Positions 41,932 to 51,857 of a stretch of 64,000 bases of DNA are shown piece by piece. A program made the translations under genes and the position numbers. Source of the stretch: Candidatus Woesearchaeota archaeon. Lineage in GTDB: Archaea > Nanobdellota > Nanobdellia > Woesearchaeales > JABIAG01. Positions within the stretch are counted from its first letter, which is position 1; each line of letters opens with the position of its first letter. The notes under the pieces were generated by a model. It was given only the letters and a program-made list of their open reading frames with translations, had not been told where the DNA came from and did no database searches. The stretch spans positions 390,951-454,950 of the forward strand of contig JABIAG010000001.1 in the NCBI GenBank assembly GCA_018653365.1. Direction: 5' to 3'.

Positions 41932-43419
41932 ATGGTAAAAGGACAAATTATCAGTGGAAGTTTTGAAAACATAATTGCTAGACAAAAATCTGAAGAAGAA
42001 TTTGAAATCGGTGAATTGCTTGTAGCAGAAAACAAAAATAATAAAGTGTTATTACAAGTAACAGATTTAAGCTTTGGAAGCCAAATATCCCAATCCAATC
42101 TTGAACTTATTTCTGGAATGAATCTAGAACAAGGACTAAATACTGAGTTCATGGATCCAGAGTTAAGATTATATAATTTGGCAGTATTGAAAAGTTTATT
42201 AACACTAAAAGACACGCCTAAATCAGCAAAAATAATGCCTGGTTTTTTCTCAGAGGTACGAGAGGTAAAAAAAGAAGACTTAAACTTTGTAACCCCCGCG
42301 AAACCACTATTTGTTGGGAACTTACGTTCAGGAAGTAAAATCTTGGATGTTCCTATTGCATTAAAAGGAGAAGATGTGTTAAGCCATCACGTTTTAATAC
42401 CTGCAACAACCGGGAGAGGAAAATCAAACCTAACTTCAGTAATTTTATGGAATATAATCACCGAAGGATATGCAGGAATGTTAGTTCTAGACCCTCATGA
42501 TGAATACTATGAACGACTAAAATCACACCCAAAAAAGGAACGAATCAAATATTATTCCCCATCTAATGTGCCCTCTGGAGAACGAACTCTTAAAATCAAC
42601 GCAAAACTAGTAAAACCACAACACTTTGAGGGAGTAATTGAATGGAGCACCCCCCAAAAAGAGTGCTTGTCCCTTGCCTACAAAAAATACGGGGAAGAAT
42701 GGATAAAAGAGGTAGTTAACTTAGATAGCTTAGAAAACGTCAACGAAGCAACACTAGCAGTAGTAAAAAGAAGAATAACAGACTTACTGAACATAGTTAA
42801 TGGAACGTGTACAGGCATATTTGACATGCAAGCAGGTGAGACAACAATAAAAGACATCACAAAAGAACTAGAACAGGGCAAAACAGTAATTATTAATACC
42901 TCTTCCTGTTCAGGAAGACAAGAAATACTTGTTGGGTCACTAATAACAACCGAAATATTCAACAAATATAAACATTATAAAATCTCTGGCGAACTTAAAG
43001 AAAAACCGGTTGTCTCAATTGTTTTAGAAGAAGCACCAAGAGTACTGGGAAAAGAGGTCTTAGAAAAAGGCTCGAACATATTCTCAACAATAGCCCGAGA
43101 GGGAAGAAAATTTAAAGTGGGTCTAATAGCCATAACACAATTACCCTCACTCATTCCACGTACAGTTCTAGCTAATATGAATACAAAAATAATTCTGGGA
43201 ATAGAAATGGGGCCTGAAAGAAGCGCAATAATCGATTCCTCGGCACAAGACCTAAGTTCAGACGGTCGTAATATAGCCTCACTTGATAAAGGCGAGGCAA
43301 TAATCACATCTAACTTTGTACCCTTCGCAATACCAGTTAAAATACCTCTTTTTTCCTCATTTATTAAAACAGATGAAATTAAGGAAAAAAAAGACTTTTC
43401 TGGCGTGCATTTAGGTTAG
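41932..43419 (+). CDS. HerA-like ATPase
   Basis: A 495-residue ring-type ATPase of the HerA/FtsK superfamily. N-terminal about 100 residues are an HAS-barrel-like beta domain. Walker A is ATTGRGKSN (158-166; the first Gly is replaced by Ala). VLDPHDEYY is the strand-2 Walker-B-associated motif. [15 protein letters not shown] contains the acidic Walker B. IARAGRKFKVG-like [13 protein letters not shown] and AITQLP follow, with an arginine-finger region near the end. HerA with nuclease NurA resects DNA ends in archaea; NurA is not adjacent here, so an exact role is uncertain. TATA elements lie at 41893-41908, about 25 bases upstream. Confidence 0.85.
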   Translation: MVKGQIISGSFENIIARQKSEEEFEIGELLVAENKNNKVLLQVTDLSFGSQISQSNLELISGMNLEQGLNTEFMDPELRLYNLAVLKSLLTLKDTPKSAKIMPGFFSEVREVKKEDLNFVTPAKPLFVGNLRSGSKILDVPIALKGEDVLSHHVLIPATTGRGKSNLTSVILWNIITEGYAGMLVLDPHDEYYERLKSHPKKERIKYYSPSNVPSGERTLKINAKLVKPQHFEGVIEWSTPQKECLSLAYKKYGEEWIKEVVNLDSLENVNEATLAVVKRRITDLLNIVNGTCTGIFDMQAGETTIKDITKELEQGKTVIINTSSCSGRQEILVGSLITTEIFNKYKHYKISGELKEKPVVSIVLEEAPRVLGKEVLEKGSNIFSTIAREGRKFKVGLIAITQLPSLIPRTVLANMNTKIILGIEMGPERSAIIDSSAQDLSSDGRNIASLDKGEAIITSNFVPFAIPVKIPLFSSFIKTDEIKEKKDFSGVHLG

Positions 43420-43496
43420 CTTTTTAAATAAAAGTTCCTTTCTTAACGACGATAAAACATAAAAGAAAAGCTTTTTAAATATATACTAAGAAGCTT

Positions 43497-44549
43497 ATGT
43501 TGCACAAGATGGAATATGAGATAATCGTGGGGGTTAGCACAAGAGATTGTGAAAAAACCATTTCTAACGTAGTTAAAACCATAGATCAAGCTCTAACCAA
43601 ACACTTTTCAAGATATCCTGCATTAATCCTTTGTTCTGACGGGTTTTCAAGCGATAAAACCAAACAAAAATTCAATGAAACTAAAACAATAACCGAAAAA
43701 AAGTTTGTAACAGAAAAAGGAAAAAGAGGAAAGGGTTCAGCTGTAAAAACAATCCTACAAAAAGCAGTAATGCACAGTTCTGAGGCAGTATTATTAATAG
43801 ATGGAGACTTTATCAGTTTAAAAGAAAATTGGATAAAAGACATGCTTAACGCAGTTTTAAAGAAGAAGTATGATGTGGTAATACCAAATTATGTACGAGA
43901 TAAGAATGATTGTCTAATAACAAATCACCTAATACACCCCTTATTTAACGCATTATTCGATTCAAGTCTAAGAAGTCCTGCACCTGGAGAGTTTTGCTTA
44001 TCACCGGTAGCATATAAACAATTATTACAAAGTAGGTTTTTCCCAACAGACTTTGGAATAGACGTATTTATTACAATAACTGCACTATGTGAAACCCTAA
44101 ACGTGATAGAACTAAAATTAGGGGTTAAAGAGCACGCATCTTCTGCACATTACTCAAAACCTGATGAAAGTGTCATGCCTATGTTTAATCAAATTCTAAA
44201 AGAATTCATTCAATTAGTCAGGTATTACAAATCAATAATAAAAAGAGAGGTAAAACTAAAATTCACTAAAAGTGGAAGTTTTGAAAAGAAAAAACCCTCA
44301 AGAATCACAATTAATGAAAAATCATATGCTGAACTAAGTAGGGATCTAATAATTAATTCTCAAGAATATGCAGAGAAAATTTACGAATCATTAAATGACC
44401 AGTCAATAATGGGCCTGAAAGTAGCCTGGCTAAACTGGCTAACAATCTACTTTGAAATAACACGAAACTATTCTAACGAACGAGCAGAAAAGGAAATACA
44501 AAAATTAGTAAAAGTATTTGAAAAGAATAAAGAAATGTTAAAATTATAA
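43497..44549 (+). CDS. GT-A glycosyltransferase (GpgS/mannosylglycerate-synthase-like)
   Basis: A 350-residue cytoplasmic protein. EIIVGVSTRDCEKTISNVVK is the N-terminal nucleotide-binding strand-helix of a GT-A enzyme. GKRGKGSAVKTIL and LLIDGDFISL carry the lysine-glycine loop and the DxD metal site. VKEHASSAHYSKPDESV gives a late His. The arrangement (long helical C-terminus after the DxD core) recalls GT81/GT78 enzymes that make glucosyl- or mannosyl-glycerate solutes, or polyprenyl-phosphate transferases without membrane spans. The substrate is not certain. A second ATG lies 12 bases downstream; TATA box ttttaaatatata (43472-43484) favours the first. Confidence 0.7.
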   Translation: MLHKMEYEIIVGVSTRDCEKTISNVVKTIDQALTKHFSRYPALILCSDGFSSDKTKQKFNETKTITEKKFVTEKGKRGKGSAVKTILQKAVMHSSEAVLLIDGDFISLKENWIKDMLNAVLKKKYDVVIPNYVRDKNDCLITNHLIHPLFNALFDSSLRSPAPGEFCLSPVAYKQLLQSRFFPTDFGIDVFITITALCETLNVIELKLGVKEHASSAHYSKPDESVMPMFNQILKEFIQLVRYYKSIIKREVKLKFTKSGSFEKKKPSRITINEKSYAELSRDLIINSQEYAEKIYESLNDQSIMGLKVAWLNWLTIYFEITRNYSNERAEKEIQKLVKVFEKNKEMLKL

Positions 44550-44580
44550 TTCTATAATAAAAAAAGAAAAAAAATAAAAG

Positions 44581-44805
44581 CTATTTAGCTTTCTTAAGTT
44601 CAACTTCGCCACTAGGGTGCGGACGTTTAACCGTAATTGGAATAACACCTGCTTCAAATTCAGTCATGGCAATCTTAATCGGATTAAATCCCATAGACTT
44701 AATGTCTTCAGGCGTTAACTTAATTAAAATTGGTGCACCCATGGAAATTTGTAATGCACGACTACCAACAATCCTAGCTTTTTCGAATTTAGTGTATGCT
44801 TCCAT
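44581..44805 (-). CDS. rpoK: RNA polymerase subunit Rpo6 (RpoK/omega)
   Basis: A 74-residue protein. [20 protein letters not shown] is the omega/RpoK core that wraps the C-terminus of the largest polymerase subunit. APILIKL and the ending [12 protein letters not shown] are also typical. It is the last gene of the superoperon here, one base after rrp42, which suggests translational coupling. Confidence 0.95.
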   Translation of the reverse strand: MEAYTKFEKARIVGSRALQISMGAPILIKLTPEDIKSMGFNPIKIAMTEFEAGVIPITVKRPHPSGEVELKKAK

Positions 44806-44806
44806 T

Positions 44807-45586
44807 TTATAACCTCTTTCTTAACTCTGCAGCTTTTTTCAAAGACAAAGTAAGCATTTGATCAATTTCCTCTTCAGATAATGCTCTTTCACCACCTTTT
44901 TGTAAAGCACAAATGGTTTTATCATCTAGTGCCGCAGCAGTAATTCTAGCATCTGAGCTTTGCTCTTCTTCAACTGAGGGATCAACAAGTATTTGATCAC
45001 CAATTAAATGAGCAGTAACAGAAATAGGTTCTTTAACTAAAGGTAAACTATCTTTAGTTTTTTCCTTATAGTCAATACTACCATCTTTCTTTACTTTTGG
45101 AAATTTAGTTGCTTTAAGAGCAGCTAGGGCAGCTAGAGCAGCAGCATCCATTAAATTACCACCATCATTGATAGTAATAACATCAATACCTACACTCCAC
45201 GCTTTTTCACCAGCTTCAATACACAACTTCTTAACATCAATAGCTCCACTCTCTCTAATTCCTCTATCAACAACTCTTGCAAGTTCAATAGAAGCAATAG
45301 ATGGAGGACCAGATTCAAATTCTGGACTAGCCATAGGCATAAACTCAGCATTAACCATTAACATACCTGAATCAGGGGTGTCAGGGTAAGGTTTTTCAAG
45401 ACCTAACTTAACACCTGCAAGAACTATGGTATCACCAATAGTAACACGAGCACTACCTTCTGCAGAAGGGGCAACATCATATTCAACATTAACCTCTCTG
45501 AAGTCATCATTTTTTCTACCATCAAATCGTACTCCTTTTTTCAAAGAGTCGATGATGTGTTGTTTCATTTCTTGATTAAGTATCAT
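44807..45586 (-). CDS. rrp42: Exosome subunit Rrp42
   Basis: A 259-residue RNase PH fold protein. [36 protein letters not shown] and [13 protein letters not shown] are Rrp42 hallmarks. It forms the hexameric ring with Rrp41 but lacks its own phosphate-binding catalytic residues in the family. The ATG overlaps the rrp41 stop by four bases. Confidence 0.96.
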   Translation of the reverse strand: MILNQEMKQHIIDSLKKGVRFDGRKNDDFREVNVEYDVAPSAEGSARVTIGDTIVLAGVKLGLEKPYPDTPDSGMLMVNAEFMPMASPEFESGPPSIASIELARVVDRGIRESGAIDVKKLCIEAGEKAWSVGIDVITINDGGNLMDAAALAALAALKATKFPKVKKDGSIDYKEKTKDSLPLVKEPISVTAHLIGDQILVDPSVEEEQSSDARITAAALDDKTICALQKGGERALSEEEIDQMLTLSLKKAAELRKRL

Positions 45587-46290
45587 TTTTGCACCTCGTA
45601 CTTATCCTTAAGGGCTTTTTTCTGTACCTCGTTGATTTTAGCACAAGCAATTTTAGCTTTTTTCAACAATTCCATCATTTGATCTTTATCAACTTCCCCA
45701 TCCATTTGGAGTAAAGAAATTTTGTTAGATCTAGAAGTTACTGCAATTGGAACATCTGCAACAGGCCCATCTTCATAAGCCTCTTCAGCATAATCCAAAT
45801 CAACAACTAATTTATCGTCAACTCTTCCAACTGCAACAGCAGCAACAAGTTCCTTCATAGGAATACCTGCATCAGCTAAAGCAATAGCTGCAGCACTAAT
45901 TCCTGCACATCTTGTTCCAGCATCTGCTTGTGGAATGTCAATAAAAACATCAATTACTGAATTTGGAAATTCTTCAAGAAGCATAACTTCACTTAATGAT
46001 TTTTCTGTAACCATGCTAATTTCTTTCGCTCTCCTATTTGGGCCAGGTCTAATCCTGTCACCAACACCAGAAAAAGGCATCATTTGGTAATAAATACGCA
46101 AAATACCTTTCTTTGGATTTTTAAGGAATCTAGGAAATAATTCTCTAGGACCTCTAACAGTTGCAAAAGCAACAGTTTTACCAATTTTAAACATTGCAGA
46201 ACCATCTGCACTTTTGATAACACCTGCTTTAGCTTCCATAGGTCTTAAATCGTCAAAATCTCTTCCATCTGGTCGTTTTTTGAAACTCAT
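45583..46290 (-). CDS. rrp41: Exosome subunit Rrp41 (catalytic)
   Basis: A 235-residue RNase PH-type 3'-5' exoribonuclease subunit. RPDGRDFDDLRPMEAKAGVI, then RRAKEISMVTEKSLSEVMLL (RNA-binding arginines), DIPQADAGTRCAGISAAA and DLDYAEEAYEDGPVAD (catalytic acidic residues) are all present. The ATG at 46290 is chosen over one 24 bases upstream because GAGGTGA precedes it. It overlaps the rrp4 stop by four bases. Confidence 0.97.
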   Translation of the reverse strand: MSFKKRPDGRDFDDLRPMEAKAGVIKSADGSAMFKIGKTVAFATVRGPRELFPRFLKNPKKGILRIYYQMMPFSGVGDRIRPGPNRRAKEISMVTEKSLSEVMLLEEFPNSVIDVFIDIPQADAGTRCAGISAAAIALADAGIPMKELVAAVAVGRVDDKLVVDLDYAEEAYEDGPVADVPIAVTSRSNKISLLQMDGEVDKDQMMELLKKAKIACAKINEVQKKALKDKYEVQK

Positions 46291-46985
46291 TTTTTCACCT
46301 CGGTTTGAAGCCATTCTTCGATTTTACCTGTTAACCCATCAGTATGGGATTCAGCCTCAATCTTTCTTATTGCGGTTTCAGCAAGGTTTTCCATTTTTGG
46401 ATCTTCACCATAAATCCAAACAATACCATTTTGGCCAACAGTAATTTGAGTTAGGGTGTGTTGTTTAACAATCCCAACCATACTACCTTGTTTACCAATA
46501 ATTCTAGGTACTTTGTTTGAATTAACCTTAATAATTCGTCCTTTTCTTAGTTTTCTAAGTCCAGGTCCTTTCATTGTAACGTCAATAAGTTTTTGAGAGG
46601 TAACATTTGTGATCTTAACCACAACATAATCTCCAATCCCATAAAACTTTGTTAGATCTGCTCCTTTTTCGATGTATTCAGAGGTTGCTTCTTTCATAGA
46701 TAACATTGCCTGATATGGCGAAAATGTTTTCAAAGACCAAGCTGAATAAGTTACATCAGAAACCTGAGCAACAACAACATCATTCCTTTTAGGCATGTAT
46801 TGTCCTGTTAATGGAACAATTTTGATTACTTTTCCATCAATTCTAACTAATCCCAATAATTGTGAAACTATTGAGTTTGCATCTCTATAACTTCCTGTTG
46901 AAGGAAGATAGTCCATGCCTTGTGCTAGCTCTTCGCCAGGCACAACAATTTGTTTATCTTTAATTAATAATTTACTTTCTGTCAT
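46287..46985 (-). CDS. rrp4: Exosome RNA-binding cap subunit Rrp4
   Basis: A 232-residue protein. The N-terminal domain (IVVPGEELAQGMDYLPSTGS) docks on the ring. An S1 domain (about 65-140) and a KH domain with KVPRIIGKQGSMVGIVK (GxxG-type IGKQGS) feed RNA into the Rrp41/42 ring. Lies between psmA and rrp41; the archaeal SBDS gene, often found in this position, is missing. Confidence 0.96.
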   Translation of the reverse strand: MTESKLLIKDKQIVVPGEELAQGMDYLPSTGSYRDANSIVSQLLGLVRIDGKVIKIVPLTGQYMPKRNDVVVAQVSDVTYSAWSLKTFSPYQAMLSMKEATSEYIEKGADLTKFYGIGDYVVVKITNVTSQKLIDVTMKGPGLRKLRKGRIIKVNSNKVPRIIGKQGSMVGIVKQHTLTQITVGQNGIVWIYGEDPKMENLAETAIRKIEAESHTDGLTGKIEEWLQTEVKK

Positions 46986-46994
46986 TTTTTTTCC

Positions 46995-47705
46995 TCATAA
47001 TTTTGTTAATTTTTCTTTTTTAAACCGTTTAAATTTCTTATCAGAAACATTAATGTATGCTGCATCAATTCTATCAATGTTGAAGTTTCCGCCTAAAACA
47101 GACTTCAACGAATCTAATGCTAACTTTAATCCTTCCTCAATAGATAAAGTAGGTTTGTACTTTTTGTGTAGTATTTCAGTAATTTCACCATCACCTTCAC
47201 CAATAGCAATAGCCTGGTAAGGGAAGTAAATTCCTGTAGGGTCTGTAAGGTAAAGCTTACTGCCTTCCTCATCAATCCCACCAACTAATAATGAAACTCC
47301 AAAAGGTCTTAATCCACCAGACTGAGTTGTTAACTGTTTAAGATCACAAATATCCTTAACAATAGTTAAAACATCAATCGGCGCATCATAAGTAACCTTA
47401 TGTTGTTGAGAGGTAACTTGAGAACGCTCAATTAATACTCGAGCATCTGATAAAATTCCTGAAGCACTCACTCCAATGTGATCATCAATTTGCCAAATCT
47501 TTTCAACTTCACTAGTAACGATTAACGGGTCTAAGATTCTTTTATCTGTAACAAATAAAAGCCCATCTTTACAAATCATTGCAATAGCTGCAGAACCCTG
47601 TTTAACAGTTTTTTTAGCATATTCAACTTGTAATAGACGTCCGTCAGGACTAAACATTGTAATTGCTCTATCATATCCCATTAATTGATGTGGCATTGGT
47701 TGCAT
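46995..47705 (-). CDS. psmA: Proteasome subunit alpha
   Basis: A 236-residue alpha-ring subunit. YDRAITMFSPDGRLLQVEYA is the universal alpha signature that shapes the gate. GSAAIAMICKDGLLFVTDKR and GLRPFGVSLLVGGID are typical core strands. The catalytic beta subunit is not in the window. GAGGTGA upstream supports the ATG at 47705, directly after rnp2. Confidence 0.97.
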   Translation of the reverse strand: MQPMPHQLMGYDRAITMFSPDGRLLQVEYAKKTVKQGSAAIAMICKDGLLFVTDKRILDPLIVTSEVEKIWQIDDHIGVSASGILSDARVLIERSQVTSQQHKVTYDAPIDVLTIVKDICDLKQLTTQSGGLRPFGVSLLVGGIDEEGSKLYLTDPTGIYFPYQAIAIGEGDGEITEILHKKYKPTLSIEEGLKLALDSLKSVLGGNFNIDRIDAAYINVSDKKFKRFKKEKLTKL

Positions 47706-47709
47706 TTTT

Positions 47710-48006
47710 TCACCTCAAGTATTTCTCATCTGCTTTTTTTAAAATTCCGGAAACGCCAATAACTTTGACATTAACCAAAGACAAAGCCATAATAACTTCA
47801 TCCTTATAAGCATGATTTATTCTTACGATTCCTCTATTCTTTTTAAACTTATCCTTCATAACAAGCGGATTAACCTTACTCATACCAAGAATACCTAAAA
47901 AGTCTTTTAGAGCCTTATCTACCTTATTTGGGTTTGTTGTTTCAAAAACAATATACCGTTTTTTTTCTCTTAAGCTCGGTAGGAGCCTTTTCATTTTTGT
48001 TTTCAT
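47710..48006 (-). CDS. rnp2: RNase P protein component 2 (Pop5 homologue)
   Basis: A roughly 98-residue protein. MKRLLPSLREKKRYIVFE is the Rnp2/Pop5 N-terminus and NRGIVRINHAYKDEVIMALS the RRM-like core. It is part of the archaeal RNase P holoenzyme that trims tRNA 5' ends. The open frame begins with a TTG at 48012; ATG at 48006 or 47994 is more likely. It heads the rnp2-psmA-rrp4-rrp41-rrp42-rpoK superoperon. Confidence 0.9.
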   Translation of the reverse strand: MKTKMKRLLPSLREKKRYIVFETTNPNKVDKALKDFLGILGMSKVNPLVMKDKFKKNRGIVRINHAYKDEVIMALSLVNVKVIGVSGILKKADEKYLR

Positions 48007-48014
48007 GTTCAAGT

Positions 48015-48031
48015 CGGTCGTTTACAGACCG
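48015..48031 (-). promoter_or_regulatory. Hairpin in the rnp2 operon leader
   Basis: CGGTC (48015-48019) and GACCG (48027-48031) form a perfect 5-bp stem with a seven-base loop in the transcript leader, nine bases before the ATG at 48006. The TATA box on the minus strand (tttataaag, near 48081-48091) gives a leader of about 50 bases. Confidence 0.45.
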
Positions 48032-48129
48032 GGGAGAATGTTTTTTTCCTTCTCTCTTTAAACTAGTAATCAAAATGTCTTTATAAATGTTTTGGTTAAC
48101 TTTAAATAAGCGTATTTGTTAACATATTT

Positions 48130-48402
48130 ATGAAAAATACACCTCCTGCCAGATTACCTCACCATGAGATTTCTGAAATGGCTGATGATGCAGAATTACT
48201 TACTGACTTGGTTGCATCAATACAGCAACAATTAGCTCCAGATTTGCTGGAAGAAATTGCTACTTGGGAAAGTCAGACAAATACTGCATTACAACACCTT
48301 CAAGAAGGAGAGGGAAGTGTAAAAGATAATGTAACTGAGTTTGATCATGCTTATGGGCAGGCAATGAAATTGATAAAACCTTATCTGCCTTGTATGGAAT
48401 AA
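48130..48402 (+). CDS. Orphan small helical protein
   Basis: A 90-residue acidic protein, predicted all-helical (DDAELLTDLVASIQQQL, DLLEEIATWESQTNTALQHL), with no signal or membrane segment. I do not recognise it. TATA box ctttaaataa (about 48100-48109) lies 25 bases before the ATG, divergent from the rnp2 superoperon. Confidence 0.5.
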   Translation: MKNTPPARLPHHEISEMADDAELLTDLVASIQQQLAPDLLEEIATWESQTNTALQHLQEGEGSVKDNVTEFDHAYGQAMKLIKPYLPCME

Positions 48403-48444
48403 AATACCAAATTCTTTATAAATTACCTTTAGTTCACACTGTTT

Positions 48445-48993
48445 ATGCGAAGAGGACTCGGATTAGCAACTGCCGCAACAATTCTAACTATGTATTCTGC
48501 TCAAGCACAAAAATTATCTCTACGAAAACCGCTTCCACACGAATATCGTGCAGCCCAAGTTATGGAAAATGGACTATTAAAATCACATTCTTATGCACGA
48601 GAAACTGAAAGATTGGTTGAAGCAAGAAGAACACAATTCAGAACAGACAGAGCACAATTTGATAATGGTAAAATGCCCTGGCAAAATATTAAACGAAGAA
48701 TCGCAGGTACACTACTGGATCTTGAAATGTATGGTCGTGAAATGGATAGACGCGTTAAATTAACAAAGAATGCAATAAAACAGATTAAATTAACGCCCTC
48801 TGATTATGATGACAAGTACATTCCAGATCTTAGACGAGCATTAAATAGCTTAAATTCTGCCCAGGAAAATTTAATGGTATTGCGATGTTCAATAGAAATG
48901 GAAACAGAGTTTTGGTTAACTGTTGAACAAAGAAAAGAAATAAATGCCGATATTATGGTACTTCAGGTAAAACGAAGATCTGAAAGAAATTAA
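48445..48993 (+). CDS. Secreted orphan helical protein
   Basis: A 182-residue protein. MRRGLGLATAATILTMYSAQ followed by AQ is a signal peptide with a likely AQA cleavage site. The mature protein is helical and basic (LVEARRTQFRTDRAQF, MYGREMDRRVKLTKN), with RRALNSLNSAQENLMVL near the C-terminus. Function unknown. A TATA box (ctttataaatt, about 48413-48423) supports the start. The 3' end overlaps the convergent methylthiotransferase by four bases. Confidence 0.55.
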   Translation: MRRGLGLATAATILTMYSAQAQKLSLRKPLPHEYRAAQVMENGLLKSHSYARETERLVEARRTQFRTDRAQFDNGKMPWQNIKRRIAGTLLDLEMYGREMDRRVKLTKNAIKQIKLTPSDYDDKYIPDLRRALNSLNSAQENLMVLRCSIEMETEFWLTVEQRKEINADIMVLQVKRRSERN

Positions 48994-50255
48994 GCAACTA
49001 AATAGTGCTGAGTAAAACTCTTAATTTTAACTTTAACTTTGTCCCCAATCTTAAAATCTGCAGTAGGAACAATAATTTGTTTATAAAAAATATTTCTTGC
49101 AATTAGAGTTCCTTCTTTACCCTCTTCATCAATGATTGCAGTAGTCTCTTTAAGTTTCCATTTACGATTAACATCTAATCCAACCCAATCAAAAATACGG
49201 GTCATTTCACGACTTCTGTTTTGAACTATTTTAGTATCAATACTCTGTAATTTGAATGCGGGTGTGTTGGGACGTTTTCTAAATTTAGAAATGTTAATTA
49301 CATCTGGTTTGAGCCCTTTTATTAATGCACAAGTTTCCTGGAAGTGAACATCATTCTCTGTTGGAAACCCAACAATCACATCTGTTGCAATAGAAATATT
49401 GGGAATAACTTTACGAAAACTATTGATTATTTTTCTGAAATCTTCAACAGTATATTGTCGATTCATTTCTTGAAGAACTTGATTACTTCCTGATTGAATT
49501 GGAATGTGAAGAAACTTAAATATTTTTTTGTGCTCAAAAACTTTTACTAATTCATCAAGATATGAAGTAATATTATTGGGGTTAACCATTCCTACTCTAA
49601 CATAAAATTCTCCTTCTATGTCAACAATTTTTTCTAATAATTTTGCTAAGTTTGTGTTAATATCAATACCATAACAACCACAATCTTGTGAAGTGATCCA
49701 GATTTCTTTACAACCTGATTCTACTGCATCTTTAACTTCCTTAAGAATTGTCTCCTCAGGAAATGAATAAAAAGTTCCCTTAATTGGACGCACACTACAA
49801 TAAGAACACTTTCCAATACAAGAATTAGAAATGGGAATTATTGCAATAATCTTGTTTTTTCTTACTCTTGGAAAGTTAAGTTTAACTAACTGGTTATGTG
49901 TAACTAATTCAATTGGATGATTATTAATTACCTCTTCAATAACAGAATTTATTTGATCAATATTATGTGTGTTGATAATGCCGCACTCAGAATCAAGTTC
50001 TCTAATCTTTTTTAATAAATGAGTTGGGATACACCCTGCAATAATTAATTGTTTGTAGGGATGTTCTGCCTTAACTTTTTTAATTGCACTTAAACTAGCA
50101 TCATCCCCTTTAACTGTGCATAAGTTTAAAACAACTATGTCTGCAGCTTCAATACTACTAGTAACAGCAAAATTTTGTTTAACTAAACCTTTCATAATCT
50201 CAGATTCAGCAAAATTATTACTGCATCCAAATGTTTTAAAAAAAACTTTCTCCAT
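48990..50255 (-). CDS. tRNA methylthiotransferase, e-MtaB/CDKAL1 type
   Basis: A 421-residue enzyme that inserts a methylthio group into t6A at position 37 of tRNAs. The N-terminal domain has three cluster cysteines (C11 in TFGCSNN, C46 in LNLCTV, C75 in AGCIP). The radical SAM domain has SCIGKCSYC (C146-x3-C150-x2-C153). A TRAM domain (about 355-421, KIGDKVKVKI) binds the tRNA. NSRE-like RSREMTRIF and the archaeal length place it with e-MtaB rather than MiaB. It is a single gene between convergent and divergent orphans. Confidence 0.92.
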   Translation of the reverse strand: MEKVFFKTFGCSNNFAESEIMKGLVKQNFAVTSSIEAADIVVLNLCTVKGDDASLSAIKKVKAEHPYKQLIIAGCIPTHLLKKIRELDSECGIINTHNIDQINSVIEEVINNHPIELVTHNQLVKLNFPRVRKNKIIAIIPISNSCIGKCSYCSVRPIKGTFYSFPEETILKEVKDAVESGCKEIWITSQDCGCYGIDINTNLAKLLEKIVDIEGEFYVRVGMVNPNNITSYLDELVKVFEHKKIFKFLHIPIQSGSNQVLQEMNRQYTVEDFRKIINSFRKVIPNISIATDVIVGFPTENDVHFQETCALIKGLKPDVINISKFRKRPNTPAFKLQSIDTKIVQNRSREMTRIFDWVGLDVNRKWKLKETTAIIDEEGKEGTLIARNIFYKQIIVPTADFKIGDKVKVKIKSFTQHYLVA

Positions 50256-50328
50256 AAAACAACGACCAGTATATGCTTTAAAAAGGTTGCTGTGAATATT
50301 TATAAATTAAGAGGGGTTTCTAGTTAAA

Positions 50329-51015
50329 ATGATTAAAATAAGAGAGGGATGTAAACCAGGACAGTCTAATGCAAGAATTGTTCCGGGGTTAAATCCAACA
50401 ACTGTAGAAGAAATTGCAGAAGTAATGTCTATTGCAACTATCACACAACCTCCTTCTAGTGGGGTTGTAAACGGATTTTATGATGGAACCGATCAAGATT
50501 TTATTGATAATATGTTTAATGTTTATGTGCGTCCGGGAATGATTGATTTTGCAGTAAGAAACGCTCTAAGAGTTGGGCGTGCTGACGCTCTTATTATTGG
50601 GGGGTTAGAGGTGATTTCACCAGGTCCGGGAAATAAACTCTTGGTACAAGCTTATCAACCAATAGCGCAATCGTCCTCATTCGGGGTTCAAATTCCAGTC
50701 TATAAATATGATGGAGGGTTGAGATTGGATCAACAATATGAAACTCCTCAGGGAGTATTAACAATTCAGCCCTGTTGTGCTTTTTTTGATCTAAACCTAT
50801 TAAAAGATGAACCGCCTTTTGGAGATTTGTTTGTGACAGAAGGGTTAGGAAGTAGAATGTTTGAACAGGTCTTAAGAGAACCTTTAGAAAAACGGCTAGA
50901 AACACAAGAAGGATTAAAAGGGGTGGCTGTTGGCCAAATTAGATTAAAACAAGGGCAGGGGACTAAAGGAGAACTGGTTGGAATAGCCTCAATGGGATTA
51001 ACTTATTTCTCTTAA
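50329..51015 (+). CDS. Orphan protein, beta-rich
   Basis: A 228-residue protein of unknown function. It has few charged clusters and several likely beta strands (RADALIIGGLEVIS, NKLLVQAYQPIA, GVLTIQPCCAFFDL), plus a helical stretch (SRMFEQVLREPLEKRLETQ). No signal peptide or membrane span. Its stop overlaps the 3' end of the DUF58 gene by four bases. A TATA-like element (atttataaatt, near 50297-50307) lies about 25 bases before the ATG. Confidence 0.5.
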   Translation: MIKIREGCKPGQSNARIVPGLNPTTVEEIAEVMSIATITQPPSSGVVNGFYDGTDQDFIDNMFNVYVRPGMIDFAVRNALRVGRADALIIGGLEVISPGPGNKLLVQAYQPIAQSSSFGVQIPVYKYDGGLRLDQQYETPQGVLTIQPCCAFFDLNLLKDEPPFGDLFVTEGLGSRMFEQVLREPLEKRLETQEGLKGVAVGQIRLKQGQGTKGELVGIASMGLTYFS

Positions 51016-51857
51016 CTATTAACTAATTCGAAGAAAGTATCGAAAACAGGCTTTTCTGTAGTAAACTGAAAGAATTGAAACCCTAATTCATTACATGCAC
51101 TTCTAATCTCATTCACGTGCTGATTCAGTCTTTTAACATAAGTTTGTTGAGTACGTTTAGAGATGTACGTTCTTAATTTGCCATCAGATTCTGCATCTAA
51201 AAGAGTAAAATCACCCTCTAAAGGCATGTCTTTCTCTTCAATATCAAGAACCTGAACAATTCTTACAGTATGTCCCTTACCTAACAATTTTAAAGAAGCA
51301 ATGATCTTATCTATATCTGTTAAGAAATCAGAAATTATAACAATAAAAGATCTAGAGTGAATTCCTTTCTTATAGGCCCGAACAGAATCAAATATTTCAG
51401 ACACGCCAGCAGGTTTTATTTTATTCAGATGATCCATCATAGTAAGAATTTGCCGTTGACCTTTAGAACCCTTAAATGTTGCAATATCTTTAGCAAATGT
51501 AGAAAAGTGAATTTTTTCATTATTTTTCAGAGCTAAAAATGCAAAACCCAATCCGAGTTTTGCAGCATAATCAAACTTTTCATTAAAAGCCATACTGCCA
51601 GAGGTATCAATTAAAATGTGAACGTTAAGATTTCGTTCTTCTTCAAACATTTTAACATACAAATCATCCGTTCGCGCATAAACTTTCCAATCAATAGCTC
51701 TAAAATTATCTCCTGGAGTATAAATTCTATGTTCCTTAAAAATAGTGCCTGAACCAGAACCAATTGATTTACGTTCACCAGTATACTTAGAGGTAACTCG
51801 TTTATTAACTATTAAGTTAAATCGTTGCAATTCTTGAAGGAAGGATGCGTCTATCAT
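51012..51857 (-). CDS. DUF58 protein (von Willebrand-A-like)
   Basis: A 281-residue cytoplasmic protein. The DUF58 hallmark is seen at about 55-100: NFRAIDWKVYARTDDLYVK, then EEERNLNVHILIDTSGSMAF with the DxSxS metal-ion-dependent adhesion site. In the MoxR-DUF58-VWA gene sets these proteins work with the AAA+ ATPase as possible chaperones or metal-insertion partners. Last gene of a six-gene operon; its start overlaps the MoxR stop by four bases. Confidence 0.9.
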   Translation of the reverse strand: MIDASFLQELQRFNLIVNKRVTSKYTGERKSIGSGSGTIFKEHRIYTPGDNFRAIDWKVYARTDDLYVKMFEEERNLNVHILIDTSGSMAFNEKFDYAAKLGLGFAFLALKNNEKIHFSTFAKDIATFKGSKGQRQILTMMDHLNKIKPAGVSEIFDSVRAYKKGIHSRSFIVIISDFLTDIDKIIASLKLLGKGHTVRIVQVLDIEEKDMPLEGDFTLLDAESDGKLRTYISKRTQQTYVKRLNQHVNEIRSACNELGFQFFQFTTEKPVFDTFFELVNS

